Source: Prosthecomicrobium pneumaticum
GTDB lineage: Bacteria > Pseudomonadota > Alphaproteobacteria > Rhizobiales > Kaistiaceae
Assembly (NCBI RefSeq): GCF_014199915.1
Contig: NZ_JACHOO010000003.1
Span: 261,591 to 325,590, forward strand
DNA length: 64,000 nt
Direction of reading: 5' to 3'
Both the position numbers and the translations under genes were made by a program. Below, in pieces: positions 51,806 through 61,655 of this stretch. The stretch's first letter is position 1; each line of letters opens with the position of its first letter. The notes under the pieces are model-generated. The model worked only from the letters and a program-made list of their open reading frames with translations, had not been told where the DNA came from and did not search any database.

Positions 51806-52945
51806 CTACCGCTCGATCAACGAGACGCGCTGCCCCGGATGGCGGGCAATACGGCCTGCGAGGTCGAGCTCGAGCAACAGGATCTGCACGGTCGAAGCAG
51901 ACAGTCCGGTGAAGCGGATCAGGTCGTCGATACCGATCGGGGCGGGGCCGAGCGCCTCGATCAACCGGGCCCGGTCGTCCGCCGCCGGCTCGTCGGCCCG
52001 TTCGAGCGCGTCCTCGCCCTCTTCGCGCCAGTCCGGCGGCGGGGCGAGCGGCCGGCCGAACTGCGGCGCGACCAGTTCGGCAATGTCGGCCGCCTCGGTG
52101 ACGAGGTGGGCGCCGTTCTTGATCAACCGGTTGGTGCCGGCCGCGCGCGGGTCGAGCGGCGAGCCGGGCACGGCGCAGACGAGACGGCCCTGTTCGGCCG
52201 CGAGGCGCGCCGTGATCAGCGAGCCGGACCGGTCCGCCGCCTCGACGACGACGACCGCCGCCGCCATGCCCGAGACGATCCGGTTGCGGCGCGGGAAATC
52301 GCGGGCGCGCGGCTCCCAGTCGAGCGGCATCTCGGAGAGATGCGCGCCGCCCTCGGCGAGGATTCGCTCGGCGAGGTCGAGATTCTCGGGCGGATAGAGC
52401 CGGTCGAGCCCGCCGGCGGCAACCGCCACCGTGCCGGTCGAAAGGCTCGCCTCGTGCGCGGCGGCGTCGATGCCGCGGGCGAGACCGGAGACGATCAGAA
52501 AGCCCTGCATCCCCAGGCCGCGGGCGAGCGACATGGCGATCTTGCGGCCGGCGACGGAGGCATTGCGCGCCCCGACGATCGCCACGGCCGGGCGACGGGT
52601 CAACCCGGCCGTGCCGCCGCGCAGCGCAACGAGGGGCGGCGCGCCGTCCGCCTCGCGCAGCCAGGGCGGATAGTCCGGCTCGCCGATGCCGACGAAGCGG
52701 CCGCCGAGCCGGTCGAGCGCCTCGATCTCGCGTTCGGCATCGGCCGCACTCGCGATCCGGATCGGCCGGCCGCCCCGCTGCGCGAGCCGCGGCAGAGCAT
52801 CGAGCGCGGCCGCCGCCGAGCCGAAATGGTTGAGGAGATCGCGGAAGGTCGCCGGGCCGACATTTTCGGAGCGGATCAGCCGCAGCCAGGCGACGCGCTG
52901 CGCCGCGCCGAGGGGAATGCCGGGCTCTGCGGGACCGGCCGTCAT
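51806..52945 (-). CDS. dprA: DNA-processing protein DprA
   Basis: 379 residues. Extended Rossmann fold with [51 protein letters not shown] near 120-175, [15 protein letters not shown], and [24 protein letters not shown]; a C-terminal winged-helix domain (about 310-379). DprA protects incoming single-stranded DNA and loads RecA during transformation; natural competence here is unproven. plsY starts 4 bp upstream (plsY stop to dprA start), so they are co-transcribed. Confidence 0.95.
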   Translation of the reverse strand: MTAGPAEPGIPLGAAQRVAWLRLIRSENVGPATFRDLLNHFGSAAAALDALPRLAQRGGRPIRIASAADAEREIEALDRLGGRFVGIGEPDYPPWLREADGAPPLVALRGGTAGLTRRPAVAIVGARNASVAGRKIAMSLARGLGMQGFLIVSGLARGIDAAAHEASLSTGTVAVAAGGLDRLYPPENLDLAERILAEGGAHLSEMPLDWEPRARDFPRRNRIVSGMAAAVVVVEAADRSGSLITARLAAEQGRLVCAVPGSPLDPRAAGTNRLIKNGAHLVTEAADIAELVAPQFGRPLAPPPDWREEGEDALERADEPAADDRARLIEALGPAPIGIDDLIRFTGLSASTVQILLLELDLAGRIARHPGQRVSLIER

Positions 52946-52949
52946 CCGC

Positions 52950-53561
52950 TCAGCCCTTCTTGCCGATCCGGCTCTCGGTGCCGGCCAGCAGGCGCTTGAT
53001 GTTCTCGGCGTGGCGGATCCAGACGATCACCGCGAGCACGGCGAAGAGCTGCGCCTCGGCCGGCCTGCCGAGCAGGGCGAGGGCGATCGGCACCGCGACC
53101 GAGGCGGCGAGCGCACCGAGCGAGGAAAAGCGCGTGACGAAGGCGACCGCGAGCCAGACGACGGCGAAGACGATCGCGCCCGGCCAGGCGATGCCGATCA
53201 GCACGCCGAGAAAGGTCGCGACGCCCTTGCCGCCCTTGAAGCGCAGCCAGACGGGGAAGAGATGGCCCATGAAGGCCGCGAAGCCGGCGAGGAGCGCCGG
53301 CTCGAGCCCGTAGCGGCCGGCGATCACCACCGCCGCCGTTCCCTTCAGTGCATCGCCTAGAAGGGTCGCCGCGGCGAGGCCCTTGCGGCCGGTGCGCAGC
53401 ACATTGGTGGCGCCGATATTGCCCGAGCCGATCTGGCGGATGTCGCCCGCCCCGGCGAGCCGGGTGAGGATCAGGCCGAAGGGGATCGAGCCGAGCAGAT
53501 AGCCGAAGGCGAGCGCCATCAGCATCTGTTCGAGCGGTATGGTCCAGCCGGATGCGAACAT
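52950..53561 (-). CDS. plsY: Glycerol-3-phosphate acyltransferase PlsY
   Basis: 203 residues, about five to six helices. [39 protein letters not shown] and [14 protein letters not shown] are the conserved PlsY loops binding acyl phosphate and glycerol-3-phosphate. Adds the first acyl chain in phospholipid synthesis using acyl-phosphate. The start follows AGAGGGGGACG. pyrC-like gene ends 36 bp upstream. Ordinary length for the family. Confidence 0.95.
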   Translation of the reverse strand: MFASGWTIPLEQMLMALAFGYLLGSIPFGLILTRLAGAGDIRQIGSGNIGATNVLRTGRKGLAAATLLGDALKGTAAVVIAGRYGLEPALLAGFAAFMGHLFPVWLRFKGGKGVATFLGVLIGIAWPGAIVFAVVWLAVAFVTRFSSLGALAASVAVPIALALLGRPAEAQLFAVLAVIVWIRHAENIKRLLAGTESRIGKKG

Positions 53562-53597
53562 CGCGTCCCCCTCTTGCGGCCCCCGCGTCGCCGCGAC

Positions 53598-54899
53598 CTA
53601 GGATTGAGCGTAGCGGTAGACGGTCCGCCCGGCAACGAGCGTCCGAAGCACCCGGCCCGAGAAGCGGGCGCCCTCGAAGGGCGTGTTCTTCGAGCGCGAA
53701 CGCAGGCCCTCGGCGGCGCAGATCCAGGGCATGTCGGGATCGATGAGGACGAGATCAGCCGGCGCGCCCGGCGCCAGCCGGCCGCCGGGAAGACCGAGCA
53801 GTTCGGCCGGACGGGTCGACAGGGCGCGGAAAAGCGTGAGAAAATCGGTGCGGCCGTCATGGACGAGCCGCAGTGCCGCCGCGAGCAGCGTTTCGAGCCC
53901 AACCGCACCATCGGCCGCCTCGGCGAAGGGGTGCCGCTTGGTGTCGACGTCCTGCGGGTCGTGGCTCGACACGATCACATCGATCGTGCCGTCGGCGACG
54001 CCGTCGATCATCGCCTGCCGGTCCTCCTCGGCGCGCAAGGGCGGCGTCATGCGGAAGAAGGTGCGGTAGGGTCCGATGTCCCGCTCGTTCAGCGTCAGAT
54101 GGGCGACCGACACGCCGCAGGTGACGGCGAGCCCGGCCTTCTTGGCGCGACGGACGACGTCGAGCGATTCAGCGCAGGAGATCTGCGCCGCGTGATAGCG
54201 CCCGCCGGTCAGTGCCGCGAGCCGCACGTCGCGCTCGACGACGATGATCTCGGCCTCTTTCGGGATGCCCGGCAGGCCGAGGCGCATCGCCGTCTCGCCC
54301 TCGTTCATCACTCCCGCGCCGACGAGATCGGCGTCGGTCGGCTGGTTGACGATCAGGGCGCCGAAATCCCTGGCGTAGGTGAGGGCGCGCCGCATCACCT
54401 GCGGGTTGGCGACCGATCTCCGCCCGTCGGTGAAGGCGACCGCGCCCGCTTCGCGCAGCAGGCCGATCTCCGTCATCTCCCGGCCGGCGAGATGCTTGGT
54501 GAGCGCCGCCATCGGCAGCACCCGAACCGCCGCGGTGTCGCGCGCCCGCCGGGCGATGAAATCGACCAGCGCCGGATCGTCGATCACCGGGTCGGTGTCG
54601 GGCATCGTCACGATCGTCGTCACGCCGCCGGCGGCCGCCGCCTGGCCGGCCGAGGCGAAGGTCTCGCGGTGGTCGGCGCCGGGCTCGCCGACGAAGACGC
54701 GGACGTCGACGAGGCCGGGCGCCACGATGCGACCTGCGGCGTCGACGATCTCGGCACCGTCCGGCGTGCCGGTCGCGCCGGGGCCCGCCGCCTTGATCAC
54801 GCCGTCCGTCACGACGACGCGGCCGGGCGCGTCCAGTCCGCGGGAGGGGTCGACGACGCGTGCATTCTCGAAGACGATCGGGCGGGAGAGGCTGTCCAT
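53598..54899 (-). CDS. pyrC: Dihydroorotase-like protein lacking the HxH metal motif (PyrC')
   Basis: 433 residues, amidohydrolase fold. IVAPGLVDVRVFVGEPGAD near 58-76 is where active class I dihydroorotases have D-x-H-x-H; here Arg67 and Phe69 replace both histidines. Other family blocks remain: GVSVAHLTLNE, FFRMTPPLR and SSHDPQDVDTKRHPFA. The same substitution is present, in my memory, in other Rhizobiales copies beside pyrB. Likely a non-catalytic partner that supports the PyrB assembly as in Pseudomonas, with a true dihydroorotase elsewhere in the genome. Confidence 0.85.
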   Translation of the reverse strand: MDSLSRPIVFENARVVDPSRGLDAPGRVVVTDGVIKAAGPGATGTPDGAEIVDAAGRIVAPGLVDVRVFVGEPGADHRETFASAGQAAAAGGVTTIVTMPDTDPVIDDPALVDFIARRARDTAAVRVLPMAALTKHLAGREMTEIGLLREAGAVAFTDGRRSVANPQVMRRALTYARDFGALIVNQPTDADLVGAGVMNEGETAMRLGLPGIPKEAEIIVVERDVRLAALTGGRYHAAQISCAESLDVVRRAKKAGLAVTCGVSVAHLTLNERDIGPYRTFFRMTPPLRAEEDRQAMIDGVADGTIDVIVSSHDPQDVDTKRHPFAEAADGAVGLETLLAAALRLVHDGRTDFLTLFRALSTRPAELLGLPGGRLAPGAPADLVLIDPDMPWICAAEGLRSRSKNTPFEGARFSGRVLRTLVAGRTVYRYAQS

Positions 54900-54909
54900 C
54901 GTCCCGTCC

Positions 54910-55857
54910 TCAGTTCGGCAGGTGCTGGGCGAGCGCCTCGAGCACCGCCATCCGCACCGCGACGCCCATCTCGACCTGCTCGCGGATCAGGCTCTGCGGC
55001 CCGTCGGCGATCTCCGAATCGATCTCGACCCCGCGGTTCATCGGTCCGGGATGCATGACGAGCGCGCCCGGCGCGGCGAGCGCCAGCTTCTCGGCGTCGA
55101 GGCCGAAATAGCGGAAATATTCCCGCACCGACGGCACGAAGGAGCCGTCCATCCGCTCCCGCTGCAGCCGCAGCATCATGACGATGTCGGCGCCCTCGAG
55201 CCCCTTGCGCATGTCGGTGAAGATGTCGACGCCGAGCCGGTCGAGCGCCTTCGGCAGCAGCGTCGAGGGGCCGACGCAGCGGATTTCGGCGCCGAGGGCG
55301 GAGAGGAGCAGGATGTTCGACCGCGCGACGCGGGAATGGAGGATGTCGCCGCAGATCGCGATTCGCAGCCGGTGGATCGGCCCCTTGTGGCGGCGGATGG
55401 TGAGCGCATCGAGGAGCGCCTGGGTCGGGTGCTCGTGCGCACCGTCGCCGGCATTGACGACCGAGCAGCCGACCTTCTGGGCGAGGAGGTGCACGGCGCC
55501 CGCGGCATGATGGCGGACGACGAGAATGTCCGGGTTCATCGCGTTGAGCGTCATCGCCGTGTCGACCAGCGTCTCGCCCTTCTTCACCGAGGAGGCGCCG
55601 ACCGACATGTTCATCACGTCGGCGCCGAGCCGCTTGCCGGCGATCTCGAAGGAGGACTGGGTCCGCGTCGAGGCCTCGAAGAAGAGATTGATCTGGGTGC
55701 GGCCGCGCAGCACCGATTTCTTCTTCTCGACCTGGCGGCTGACCGCCACGGCCTCCTCGGCGAGGTCCAGAAGGGTGACGATCTCGGCCGGGGTCAGTCC
55801 CTCGATGCCGAGCAGGTGGCGATGCGCGAAGCCGCGCGTCTTCGATGCGCTGTCCAT
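54910..55857 (-). CDS. pyrB: Aspartate carbamoyltransferase
   Basis: 315 residues. Carbamoyl-phosphate-binding [16 protein letters not shown] near 62-77, aspartate loop region and [13 protein letters not shown] near 267-279. First committed pyrimidine step in the cytosol. Start [21 protein letters not shown] is family-like; a TTG 13 codons upstream is not credible. Ten bp separate it from the pyrC-like gene, so they share a transcript that may continue through plsY and dprA to topA. No regulatory-subunit gene is present. Confidence 0.95.
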   Translation of the reverse strand: MDSASKTRGFAHRHLLGIEGLTPAEIVTLLDLAEEAVAVSRQVEKKKSVLRGRTQINLFFEASTRTQSSFEIAGKRLGADVMNMSVGASSVKKGETLVDTAMTLNAMNPDILVVRHHAAGAVHLLAQKVGCSVVNAGDGAHEHPTQALLDALTIRRHKGPIHRLRIAICGDILHSRVARSNILLLSALGAEIRCVGPSTLLPKALDRLGVDIFTDMRKGLEGADIVMMLRLQRERMDGSFVPSVREYFRYFGLDAEKLALAAPGALVMHPGPMNRGVEIDSEIADGPQSLIREQVEMGVAVRMAVLEALAQHLPN

Positions 55858-56034
55858 CGAAGCGACGCCTATAGGCGGAGTCGGGGAGGGCGGCAAGGCG
55901 GCGGAGGACGATCGGCACAGGATTCCTCCGTCCGTCTTCGCCTCTTTTCTTACCGTCGCAGCGGCCGAATTTCCGCCCTGTTAACCTTGACCGTCGACCA
56001 TTGGCCTCATTCATGAGCGGCGTGGGGGTTCGGC

Positions 56035-57675
56035 GTGCTGCCGGAGTTCGAGACACACGAGGTGACGAATCGGGTGCCGGCCATCGCCGCCGGCAACCTG
56101 CTGTCGTCCGATCCCGTGCTCGGCGCCCTCGTCGAAGGGCTGCCGGCCTCGGTCGTCGACGGCCTGTCGACCTTCGGCCAGCAATGGGGGGCGGCGGAGA
56201 TCCGCGATCTGGGCCGTGTGCTCGAGGCCAATCCGCCGGTCCTGCGCAGCCATGACGCCGGCGGCGCGCGGCTCGACGCGATCGAGACGCATCCGGCCTG
56301 GAACGCCCTGATGCGGCGCAGCGTCGGCGCGGGCCTTCACGCCTCGATCTGGGATGCCGGCGGCGAGGAGGCGCGTGTCCGTGCCGTCGCCCGCGCGGCG
56401 CGGCTGATGATGGCGGCGCAGGTCGAACCCGGCCATCTCCTGCCCATCATCGCGAACAATGCCGCGCTCGCCGCGCTCGCCCATGCCCCGAAGCTCAGCG
56501 AGGCCTGGCTGCCGCTCGCCCGGTCGCGGCGGTTCGATCCGCGCAGCCTGCCGCTCGCCGAGAAGACCGGCGCGATCGTCGGTTTCGCCACCACCGAGAA
56601 GCAGGGTGGCTCGGACCTGCGCGCCGCTTCGACGCGCGCCGAAACGGCGGGGGATTCGCTCTACCGGCTGGTCGGCCACAAATGGTATGTCGCCGCGCCG
56701 ACCGCCGACGGCCTGCTCGTCACCGCGCAGACGCTCGAGGGCCTGACCCTCTTCCTGGTGCCGCGGTTCACGCCGGATGGCCGGCGCAACCCGTTCCGCA
56801 TCGTCCGGCTGAAGCCGGCGCTCGGCTTCCGCGCGCTCCCCGCCGCCGAGATCGAGTTCACCGGCACGCTCGGCCTGCCGGTCGGCGAGGTCGGCCGCGG
56901 CCTCGTGACGGTTCAGGACACCCAGGCCTTCGCCCGCCTCGACGGCGCGCTGATCGCTGCCGGGCTGCTCCGCCAGGGGCTCGCAGAGGCCGCTCATTTC
57001 GCCCGCCATCGCCGCGCCTTCGGCGCTCCGCTGATCGACCAGACGCTGATGACGCGGGTGCTCGCCGACATGGCCCTCGACGTCGTGGCGCTCGCCGCGC
57101 TCGCCTTCCGCCTCGCAGAGGCGATCGACCGGGCGCATGACGAGCCGCTCGAGGCCGCCTTCGCGCGGCTGATGGCGCCGGTGGTGCGCTATCTGACGGC
57201 CAAGATCGGCCCTGCCCTGATCGCCGAGGCGATCGAGGCGATGGGCGCCGCCGGCCTCGACGAGGCGGGGCCGCTCGCCCGCGCCTATCGCGCCATGCCG
57301 GCGCTCGCCGTCCTCGACGGACCGGGCAACATACTGGCGCTCGACGTGGTGCGGGTGCTGCGCCGCTCGTCCGATCCGCTCGAAGCCGTGCTCGCGGTGA
57401 TCGAGGACGGCCTCGGCCAGGCCGCCCGCTCGACGCTCAACGTGCTGCGCGCCGCCGGCGCGGTCGCGCTCGCCGACGAGGGCTCCGCGCGCATCCTCGT
57501 CGAACAGCTCGGGCTGACCGTCGCGGCTGCGGCGCTCCGCCGTCGCTTTCCGACCGTCGTCGCCGACGCCTTCCTCGAATCGCGGCTCGGCAAGCCCTGG
57601 CGAGCGACCTATGGCATGCTCGACGCGCGCTTCGATGCGCGGGCCTTCGTCGATTATGTCTGCCCGAAGCTCTGA
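56035..57675 (+). CDS. Acyl-CoA dehydrogenase family protein, AidB-like
   Basis: 546 residues from a GTG with GGGGG upstream. AidB layout: an N-terminal extension (about 1-150) followed by [21 protein letters not shown] near 183-203 (FAD-binding TE.QGGSD typical of AidB), FLVPRF, and a C-terminal helical domain with [14 protein letters not shown] and the closing domain from about 440. AidB in E. coli is an alkylation-response flavoprotein, but most homologues are uncharacterised acyl-CoA dehydrogenases. It diverges from pyrB and converges with ruvX, overlapping by 22 bases. Confidence 0.85.
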   Translation: MLPEFETHEVTNRVPAIAAGNLLSSDPVLGALVEGLPASVVDGLSTFGQQWGAAEIRDLGRVLEANPPVLRSHDAGGARLDAIETHPAWNALMRRSVGAGLHASIWDAGGEEARVRAVARAARLMMAAQVEPGHLLPIIANNAALAALAHAPKLSEAWLPLARSRRFDPRSLPLAEKTGAIVGFATTEKQGGSDLRAASTRAETAGDSLYRLVGHKWYVAAPTADGLLVTAQTLEGLTLFLVPRFTPDGRRNPFRIVRLKPALGFRALPAAEIEFTGTLGLPVGEVGRGLVTVQDTQAFARLDGALIAAGLLRQGLAEAAHFARHRRAFGAPLIDQTLMTRVLADMALDVVALAALAFRLAEAIDRAHDEPLEAAFARLMAPVVRYLTAKIGPALIAEAIEAMGAAGLDEAGPLARAYRAMPALAVLDGPGNILALDVVRVLRRSSDPLEAVLAVIEDGLGQAARSTLNVLRAAGAVALADEGSARILVEQLGLTVAAAALRRRFPTVVADAFLESRLGKPWRATYGMLDARFDARAFVDYVCPKL

Positions 57676-58193
57676 TCGTCGCGGGCGGAAGCCGCGTCCT
57701 CTTCGGCGTCGCGCGCGTCCTCGGCGATCCGCCGCAGCCGGTCGAGCGCGCCCTGCAGGATGAAGGCGGCGGCCATCTTGTCGACCAGTCCGGCCCGCTT
57801 CTTCCGGCTCGTATCGGCCTCGATCAGCGTGCGGGTGACCGCGACCGTCGACAGCCGCTCGTCCCAGAACACCACCGGCAGGTCGAGCCGCGGCGCGAGA
57901 TTGCGGATGAAGGCGCGCGTCGCCTGAGCCCGCGGTCCTTCCGAGCCATCCATGTTGAGCGGCAGGCCGATGACGAGCGCCGCCGGCCGGTGCTCGGCGA
58001 TCAGCGCGGCCAGCGCTTCGGCATCGGCGGTGAACTTCTTGCGGATGATGGTGGTGAGCGGCGAGGCGAAACGCCGCGACAGATCGGACAGCCCGACGCC
58101 GATCGTCTTCGTCCCGAGATCGAGGCCGAACAAGACCGCCGCCGGCGGCAAAGCGGGCGCAAGGGCGTCGAGGGTGAGGATCGTCGCGGCCAT
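57654..58193 (-). CDS. ruvX: Putative pre-16S rRNA nuclease / Holliday junction resolvase RuvX
   Basis: 179 residues, RNase H-like YqgF family. [17 protein letters not shown] near 23-39 (catalytic Asp), [19 protein letters not shown] near 74-93, [13 protein letters not shown] near 112-124 and a helical C-terminus [13 protein letters not shown]. YqgF trims the 5' end of 16S rRNA in E. coli. Ends head-on inside the acyl-CoA dehydrogenase. The membrane-protein gene starts downstream on the same strand. Confidence 0.95.
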   Translation of the reverse strand: MAATILTLDALAPALPPAAVLFGLDLGTKTIGVGLSDLSRRFASPLTTIIRKKFTADAEALAALIAEHRPAALVIGLPLNMDGSEGPRAQATRAFIRNLAPRLDLPVVFWDERLSTVAVTRTLIEADTSRKKRAGLVDKMAAAFILQGALDRLRRIAEDARDAEEDAASARDDQSFGQT

Positions 58194-58197
58194 GGGG

Positions 58198-58800
58198 TCA
58201 GATATAGACGACGGCGACGAAGCCCAGAACGATGAGGAGGATACCCGCGATCATCACCGTGTTGAAATGGCGGTCGATGATCGCCCGCGCCTGCGGCCCG
58301 AAGGCCCAGAACAGCGCCGCGACGATGAGGAAGCGCGCGCCGCGGGTGAGGAGGGCGGACACCGTGAAGGTGGTCAGGTCCATATGGACGACGCCCGAGG
58401 CGATGGTGACGAGCTTGAAGGGAATCGGCGTGAAGCCCTTCGCCACGATGATCCAGGCGCCCCATTCGTTGAAGCGCTGCTGGAAGGTATTGAAGGCCTC
58501 CTCGAGATGATAGAAGGCGATCACCGGGCGGCCGATCGCCTCATAGAGCCCGGCGCCGATCGCATAGCCGAACAGTCCGCCCACCACCGAGGCGACGGTG
58601 CAGACGAGCGCCGCGGCGAGCCAGCGCTCGCGCCGCGCGAGCACGATCGCGGCGAGCACCGGATCGGGCGGGATCGGGAAGAAGGAGGCCTCCGTGAAGG
58701 AGACGAGCGCGAGCACCCAGAGCGCATTGCGCCCGGCGGCGATCAGCATGATGCGATCGAACAGGCGCTGCATCGCGCCGCGCCGCGCCGTCACGGACAT
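58198..58800 (-). CDS. YqaA/DedA-like (VTT domain) membrane protein
   Basis: 200 residues, five hydrophobic segments. [30 protein letters not shown] and [21 protein letters not shown] are the re-entrant loops of the YqaA/VTT family. Probable lipid scramblase or transporter of the DedA group, unassigned. Its start is 597 bp upstream of ruvX's; they do not overlap (stop of this gene 4 bp after ruvX start). Confidence 0.88.
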   Translation of the reverse strand: MSVTARRGAMQRLFDRIMLIAAGRNALWVLALVSFTEASFFPIPPDPVLAAIVLARRERWLAAALVCTVASVVGGLFGYAIGAGLYEAIGRPVIAFYHLEEAFNTFQQRFNEWGAWIIVAKGFTPIPFKLVTIASGVVHMDLTTFTVSALLTRGARFLIVAALFWAFGPQARAIIDRHFNTVMIAGILLIVLGFVAVVYI

Positions 58801-58937
58801 CTCTCACCCGCTCGCTTGACCGATCTCGTTCCGGCCGTCCTTATCGCCCAATCGCTTCCGCGCCGCAACGCGAGGCCCGTCCCTCGCCGCGCCGCCTCGC
58901 CGATCCATATTCCTCCGACCGCAGAAAGGACCCCGCC

Positions 58938-59639
58938 ATGAAGCTCACCTGGTATGGCCACTCCGCCTTCCGCATCGAGATCGCCGGTGCCGTCATCCTG
59001 ATCGACCCCTTCCTGACCGGCAATCCGGTGTTCAAGGCGACCGTCGGGGCGGCGAGCGCCGGCGCCACCCATGTCGTGCTGACGCACGGCCATGGCGACC
59101 ATCTCGGCGACGCCGCGGCGATCGCGAAGGAGACCGGCGCGAAGATCATCGCCGATGCCGACATCTGCTCCTGGCTGGGCCGCAAAGGTGTCCAGAAGCT
59201 CGACCCGATGAACACCGGCGGCACCACCGATCAGGGCGCTTTCCGCGTCTCCTATACGGTCGCGCACCATTCCTCCGCGACGGTCGACGAGAACGGCGTT
59301 TCGCATGCGCTCGGCCATCCGCACGGTATCGTGATCCGCGCCGAAGGCGAGAAGACGCTCTATCATGCCGGCGATACCGACATCTTCTCGGACATGGCGC
59401 TGATCGACGAGATCTACGCCCCGAAGATCGGCATCCTGCCGGTCGGCGACCGGTTCACCATGAACGGCACCGTCGCCGCCATGGCGGCGCGCCGCTTCTT
59501 CCATTTCGAAACCGTCATCCCCTGCCATTACGGCACCTTCCCGCTGATCGACGCGACGCCCGAGCGCTTCGTCGAGGGCATGCGGGGCGCCGAGGCGAAG
59601 GTGCTGGTGCTCGACAACGGCGTGCCGGTCGACCTCTGA
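58938..59639 (+). CDS. UPF0173 metal-dependent hydrolase
   Basis: 233 residues, metallo-beta-lactamase fold. MKLTWYGHSAFRIEIAGAVILIDPFLTGNP at the start, metal ligands in LTHGHGDHLGDAAAIA near 51-66, HSLSATV-type second site HHSSATVDENG, YHAGDTDIFSDM near 135-146 and a final CHYGTFP. Highly conserved UPF0173 proteins of unknown substrate. ATG with AGAAAGGACCC. Monocistronic, divergent from the YqaA-like gene. Confidence 0.93.
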   Translation: MKLTWYGHSAFRIEIAGAVILIDPFLTGNPVFKATVGAASAGATHVVLTHGHGDHLGDAAAIAKETGAKIIADADICSWLGRKGVQKLDPMNTGGTTDQGAFRVSYTVAHHSSATVDENGVSHALGHPHGIVIRAEGEKTLYHAGDTDIFSDMALIDEIYAPKIGILPVGDRFTMNGTVAAMAARRFFHFETVIPCHYGTFPLIDATPERFVEGMRGAEAKVLVLDNGVPVDL

Positions 59640-59772
59640 GCCGCGGGGTTCCGGCGAAGGACGGGACACCCCCGCGGCGTCCCGTCCCGGTCGAAAGCCG
59701 GTGCGCTGCCTTTCCCCCGCCGTCGGCGGCGCCTAGAAGGGGCGTTCCTCCCCGCCGGGATGCTCCCCGCCG

Positions 59773-61056
59773 ATGATCCTCTTCTCCCGCAATCCCATCC
59801 TCGCCGAGACGCTGCGCCGCCGCGCCGCCAGCCTCGTCGGCGCGGTGCTGATCGGTCTCGCGGCCCTCGGCTTCGCCGCCGCGGCGGACCTCGCGCAGAG
59901 CGGCTTCGCCCGGGCGATCGCCGCCTTTCCGCTCGCCGCGCTCCTCGTCACGCCCTTGGGCTTCGCGCTTCTCGCCTTTCTCACGCTGCGCTACCTGCCC
60001 GAGGCGCGCGGCTCCGGCATCCCGCAGGTGATGGTGGCGGCGACGCTGCCGGAGCCCGAGCGCTCGCCGCTCGTCGCGCTCTCGACCGCCGCGGCGAAGC
60101 TCGTGCTCACCGTCGCGGGCCTCGCCCTCGGCGCCTCCTCGGGGCGCGAGGGGCCGACCGTCCAGGTCGGCGCGGCGCTGATGGTCGCCGTGCACCGGGC
60201 GTTCCGCGTGCCGCTCTCGGCCGCGGTCGTCATCGCCGGCGGTGCGGCGGGCGTCTCCGCCGCCTTCAACACCCCGCTCGCCGGCATCGCCTTCGCGATC
60301 GAGGAACTCGCCGCCGCCTATGAGCAGCGGCTCGCCCTTCTCGTCATGGCGACGGTGATGATCGGCGGGCTCGTCAGCCTCGGCATCGCCGGCGACTATC
60401 TCTATTTCGGCTCGATCGGCGATGCGCTGCCGTTGCGGCAGGCGCTCTATCTCGTGCCCGTCGTCGCAGTGATCGGCGGGCTCGCCGGCGGCGGGTTCTC
60501 GCGCGCGCTGCTATTGGTGCTCGGCGGCGGCTCGGCGCTGGTCCGCCGGGTCCGCAGCCGCCCGCTTCTCTTCGCCGCCGGCTGCGGCCTCCTCGTCGCG
60601 GCGATCGGCGTCGCCACCGGCGGGCTCACCTGGGGCACCGGCTACGAGCCCGCCAAGGCGTTGATCGAGGGGGAGGCGCAGCCGCTCTGGTTCGCGCCGG
60701 CGAAGCTCCTCGCCGGCTTTGCCACCGCCGCGAGCGGCATTCCGGGCGGCATCTTCGCGCCCTCGCTGTCGATCGGCGCCGGGCTCGGCGGCCTCGTCGC
60801 GCCGCTCTTTCCCGGCAGCCCGCTCGGCGCTGTCGCGCTCATCGCGATGACGGCCTATTTCGTCGGCGTCGTTCGGGCGCCGCTCACCGGCGTGATCATC
60901 ATCATGGAGATGACCGGCAGCCGGCAGATGGTGCTGATCCTGATCGCGACGGCGCTGATCGCGGAAGGCGTCGCCGCGCTCGTCTGCCCGGAGCGGCTCT
61001 ATCACGGGCTGGCGCGGCCCTTCCGCCGCACCGATCCGCCGGCCGCACCGGGCTGA
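59773..61056 (+). CDS. ClC-family chloride channel/antiporter
   Basis: 427 residues, about 10-12 helices. Selectivity motifs GSGIPQV near 77-83, GREGPTVQVG near 124-133 (gating glutamate) and GGIFAPSLSIGAGLGG near 317-332. A gating Glu suggests H+/Cl- exchange; no C-terminal CBS domains. In bacteria such proteins aid acid resistance or halide export. Start at ATG 59773 (MILFSRNPILAETL), with GGGATG upstream. It converges with sciP (11 bp gap). Confidence 0.93.
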   Translation: MILFSRNPILAETLRRRAASLVGAVLIGLAALGFAAAADLAQSGFARAIAAFPLAALLVTPLGFALLAFLTLRYLPEARGSGIPQVMVAATLPEPERSPLVALSTAAAKLVLTVAGLALGASSGREGPTVQVGAALMVAVHRAFRVPLSAAVVIAGGAAGVSAAFNTPLAGIAFAIEELAAAYEQRLALLVMATVMIGGLVSLGIAGDYLYFGSIGDALPLRQALYLVPVVAVIGGLAGGGFSRALLLVLGGGSALVRRVRSRPLLFAAGCGLLVAAIGVATGGLTWGTGYEPAKALIEGEAQPLWFAPAKLLAGFATAASGIPGGIFAPSLSIGAGLGGLVAPLFPGSPLGAVALIAMTAYFVGVVRAPLTGVIIIMEMTGSRQMVLILIATALIAEGVAALVCPERLYHGLARPFRRTDPPAAPG

Positions 61057-61067
61057 CCGGCGTCCGC

Positions 61068-61346
61068 TCAGGGTTCGCGGTATTTCTGCAATTGCGTGGT
61101 GCGCAGCCCGGCGAGGCCGTGACGGTCGATCGACTGCTGCCAGGAGAGGAATTCCTCGACGGTCAGCGTATAGCGGCTGCAGGCTTCCTCGAGGCTCAGG
61201 AGACCGCCCCGGACGGCGGCAACCACTTCGGCCTTGCGTCGAATGACCCAGCGCTTGGTGTCCCGCGGCGGAAGATCGGCGATCGTCAGCGGGCTGCCGT
61301 CGGGTCCGATCACATATTTGACCCGCGGCCTGATCTGTTCGGTCAT
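61068..61346 (-). CDS. sciP: SciP-type CtrA inhibitor (DUF1153)
   Basis: 92 residues: MTEQIRPRVKYVIGPDGSPL, LADLPP-like IADLPPRDTKRWVIRRKAEVVAAVRGGLLSLEEACSRYTLTVEEF, and ISLAGLRTTQ-like C-terminus LAGLRTTQLQKY. This is DUF1153; the Caulobacter member SciP is a small helix-turn-helix protein that binds CtrA and blocks transcription of CtrA-dependent promoters in G1. Its own gene is CtrA-activated, which agrees with the upstream CtrA box. Confidence 0.93.
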   Translation of the reverse strand: MTEQIRPRVKYVIGPDGSPLTIADLPPRDTKRWVIRRKAEVVAAVRGGLLSLEEACSRYTLTVEEFLSWQQSIDRHGLAGLRTTQLQKYREP

Positions 61347-61398
61347 TCTACACTCACACTCGTCCTGAACCGATGGGGGCGAACGTAGAGAAGTCCTT

Positions 61399-61413
61399 TT
61401 AAAATTTGCCTAA
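61399..61413. promoter_or_regulatory. CtrA box upstream of sciP
   Basis: TTAA-N7-CTAA (reverse strand TTAG-N7-TTAA), one mismatch from consensus, ending 53 bp before the sciP ATG, a distance suited to activation. The remaining part of the 309-bp gap to mnmA (61347-61655) shows only a TATAGT about 16 bases before the mnmA ATG. Confidence 0.6.
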
Positions 61414-61655
61414 GCGGAACTCTCTCATTCGCCTCAAGGTTTAGCGCCCGCGCGGTCCGTCGGCGGGGCTCCGGCGCTTCCCCATGGATGCCGCTGCGGC
61501 ACCTCCCCCGCTGCACCGCACGCGATGCGGGAACCCGGGCGGGCCATGGGGTTGGCGAGGTCGCGCCGCGCGGTCCGCAGCCGCGCCGGTGCGATGCGGC
61601 AAAAGACCGGACCCGCCTTGAAGATGACGGGATCGCGGCTATAGTCCGCCGCGCG

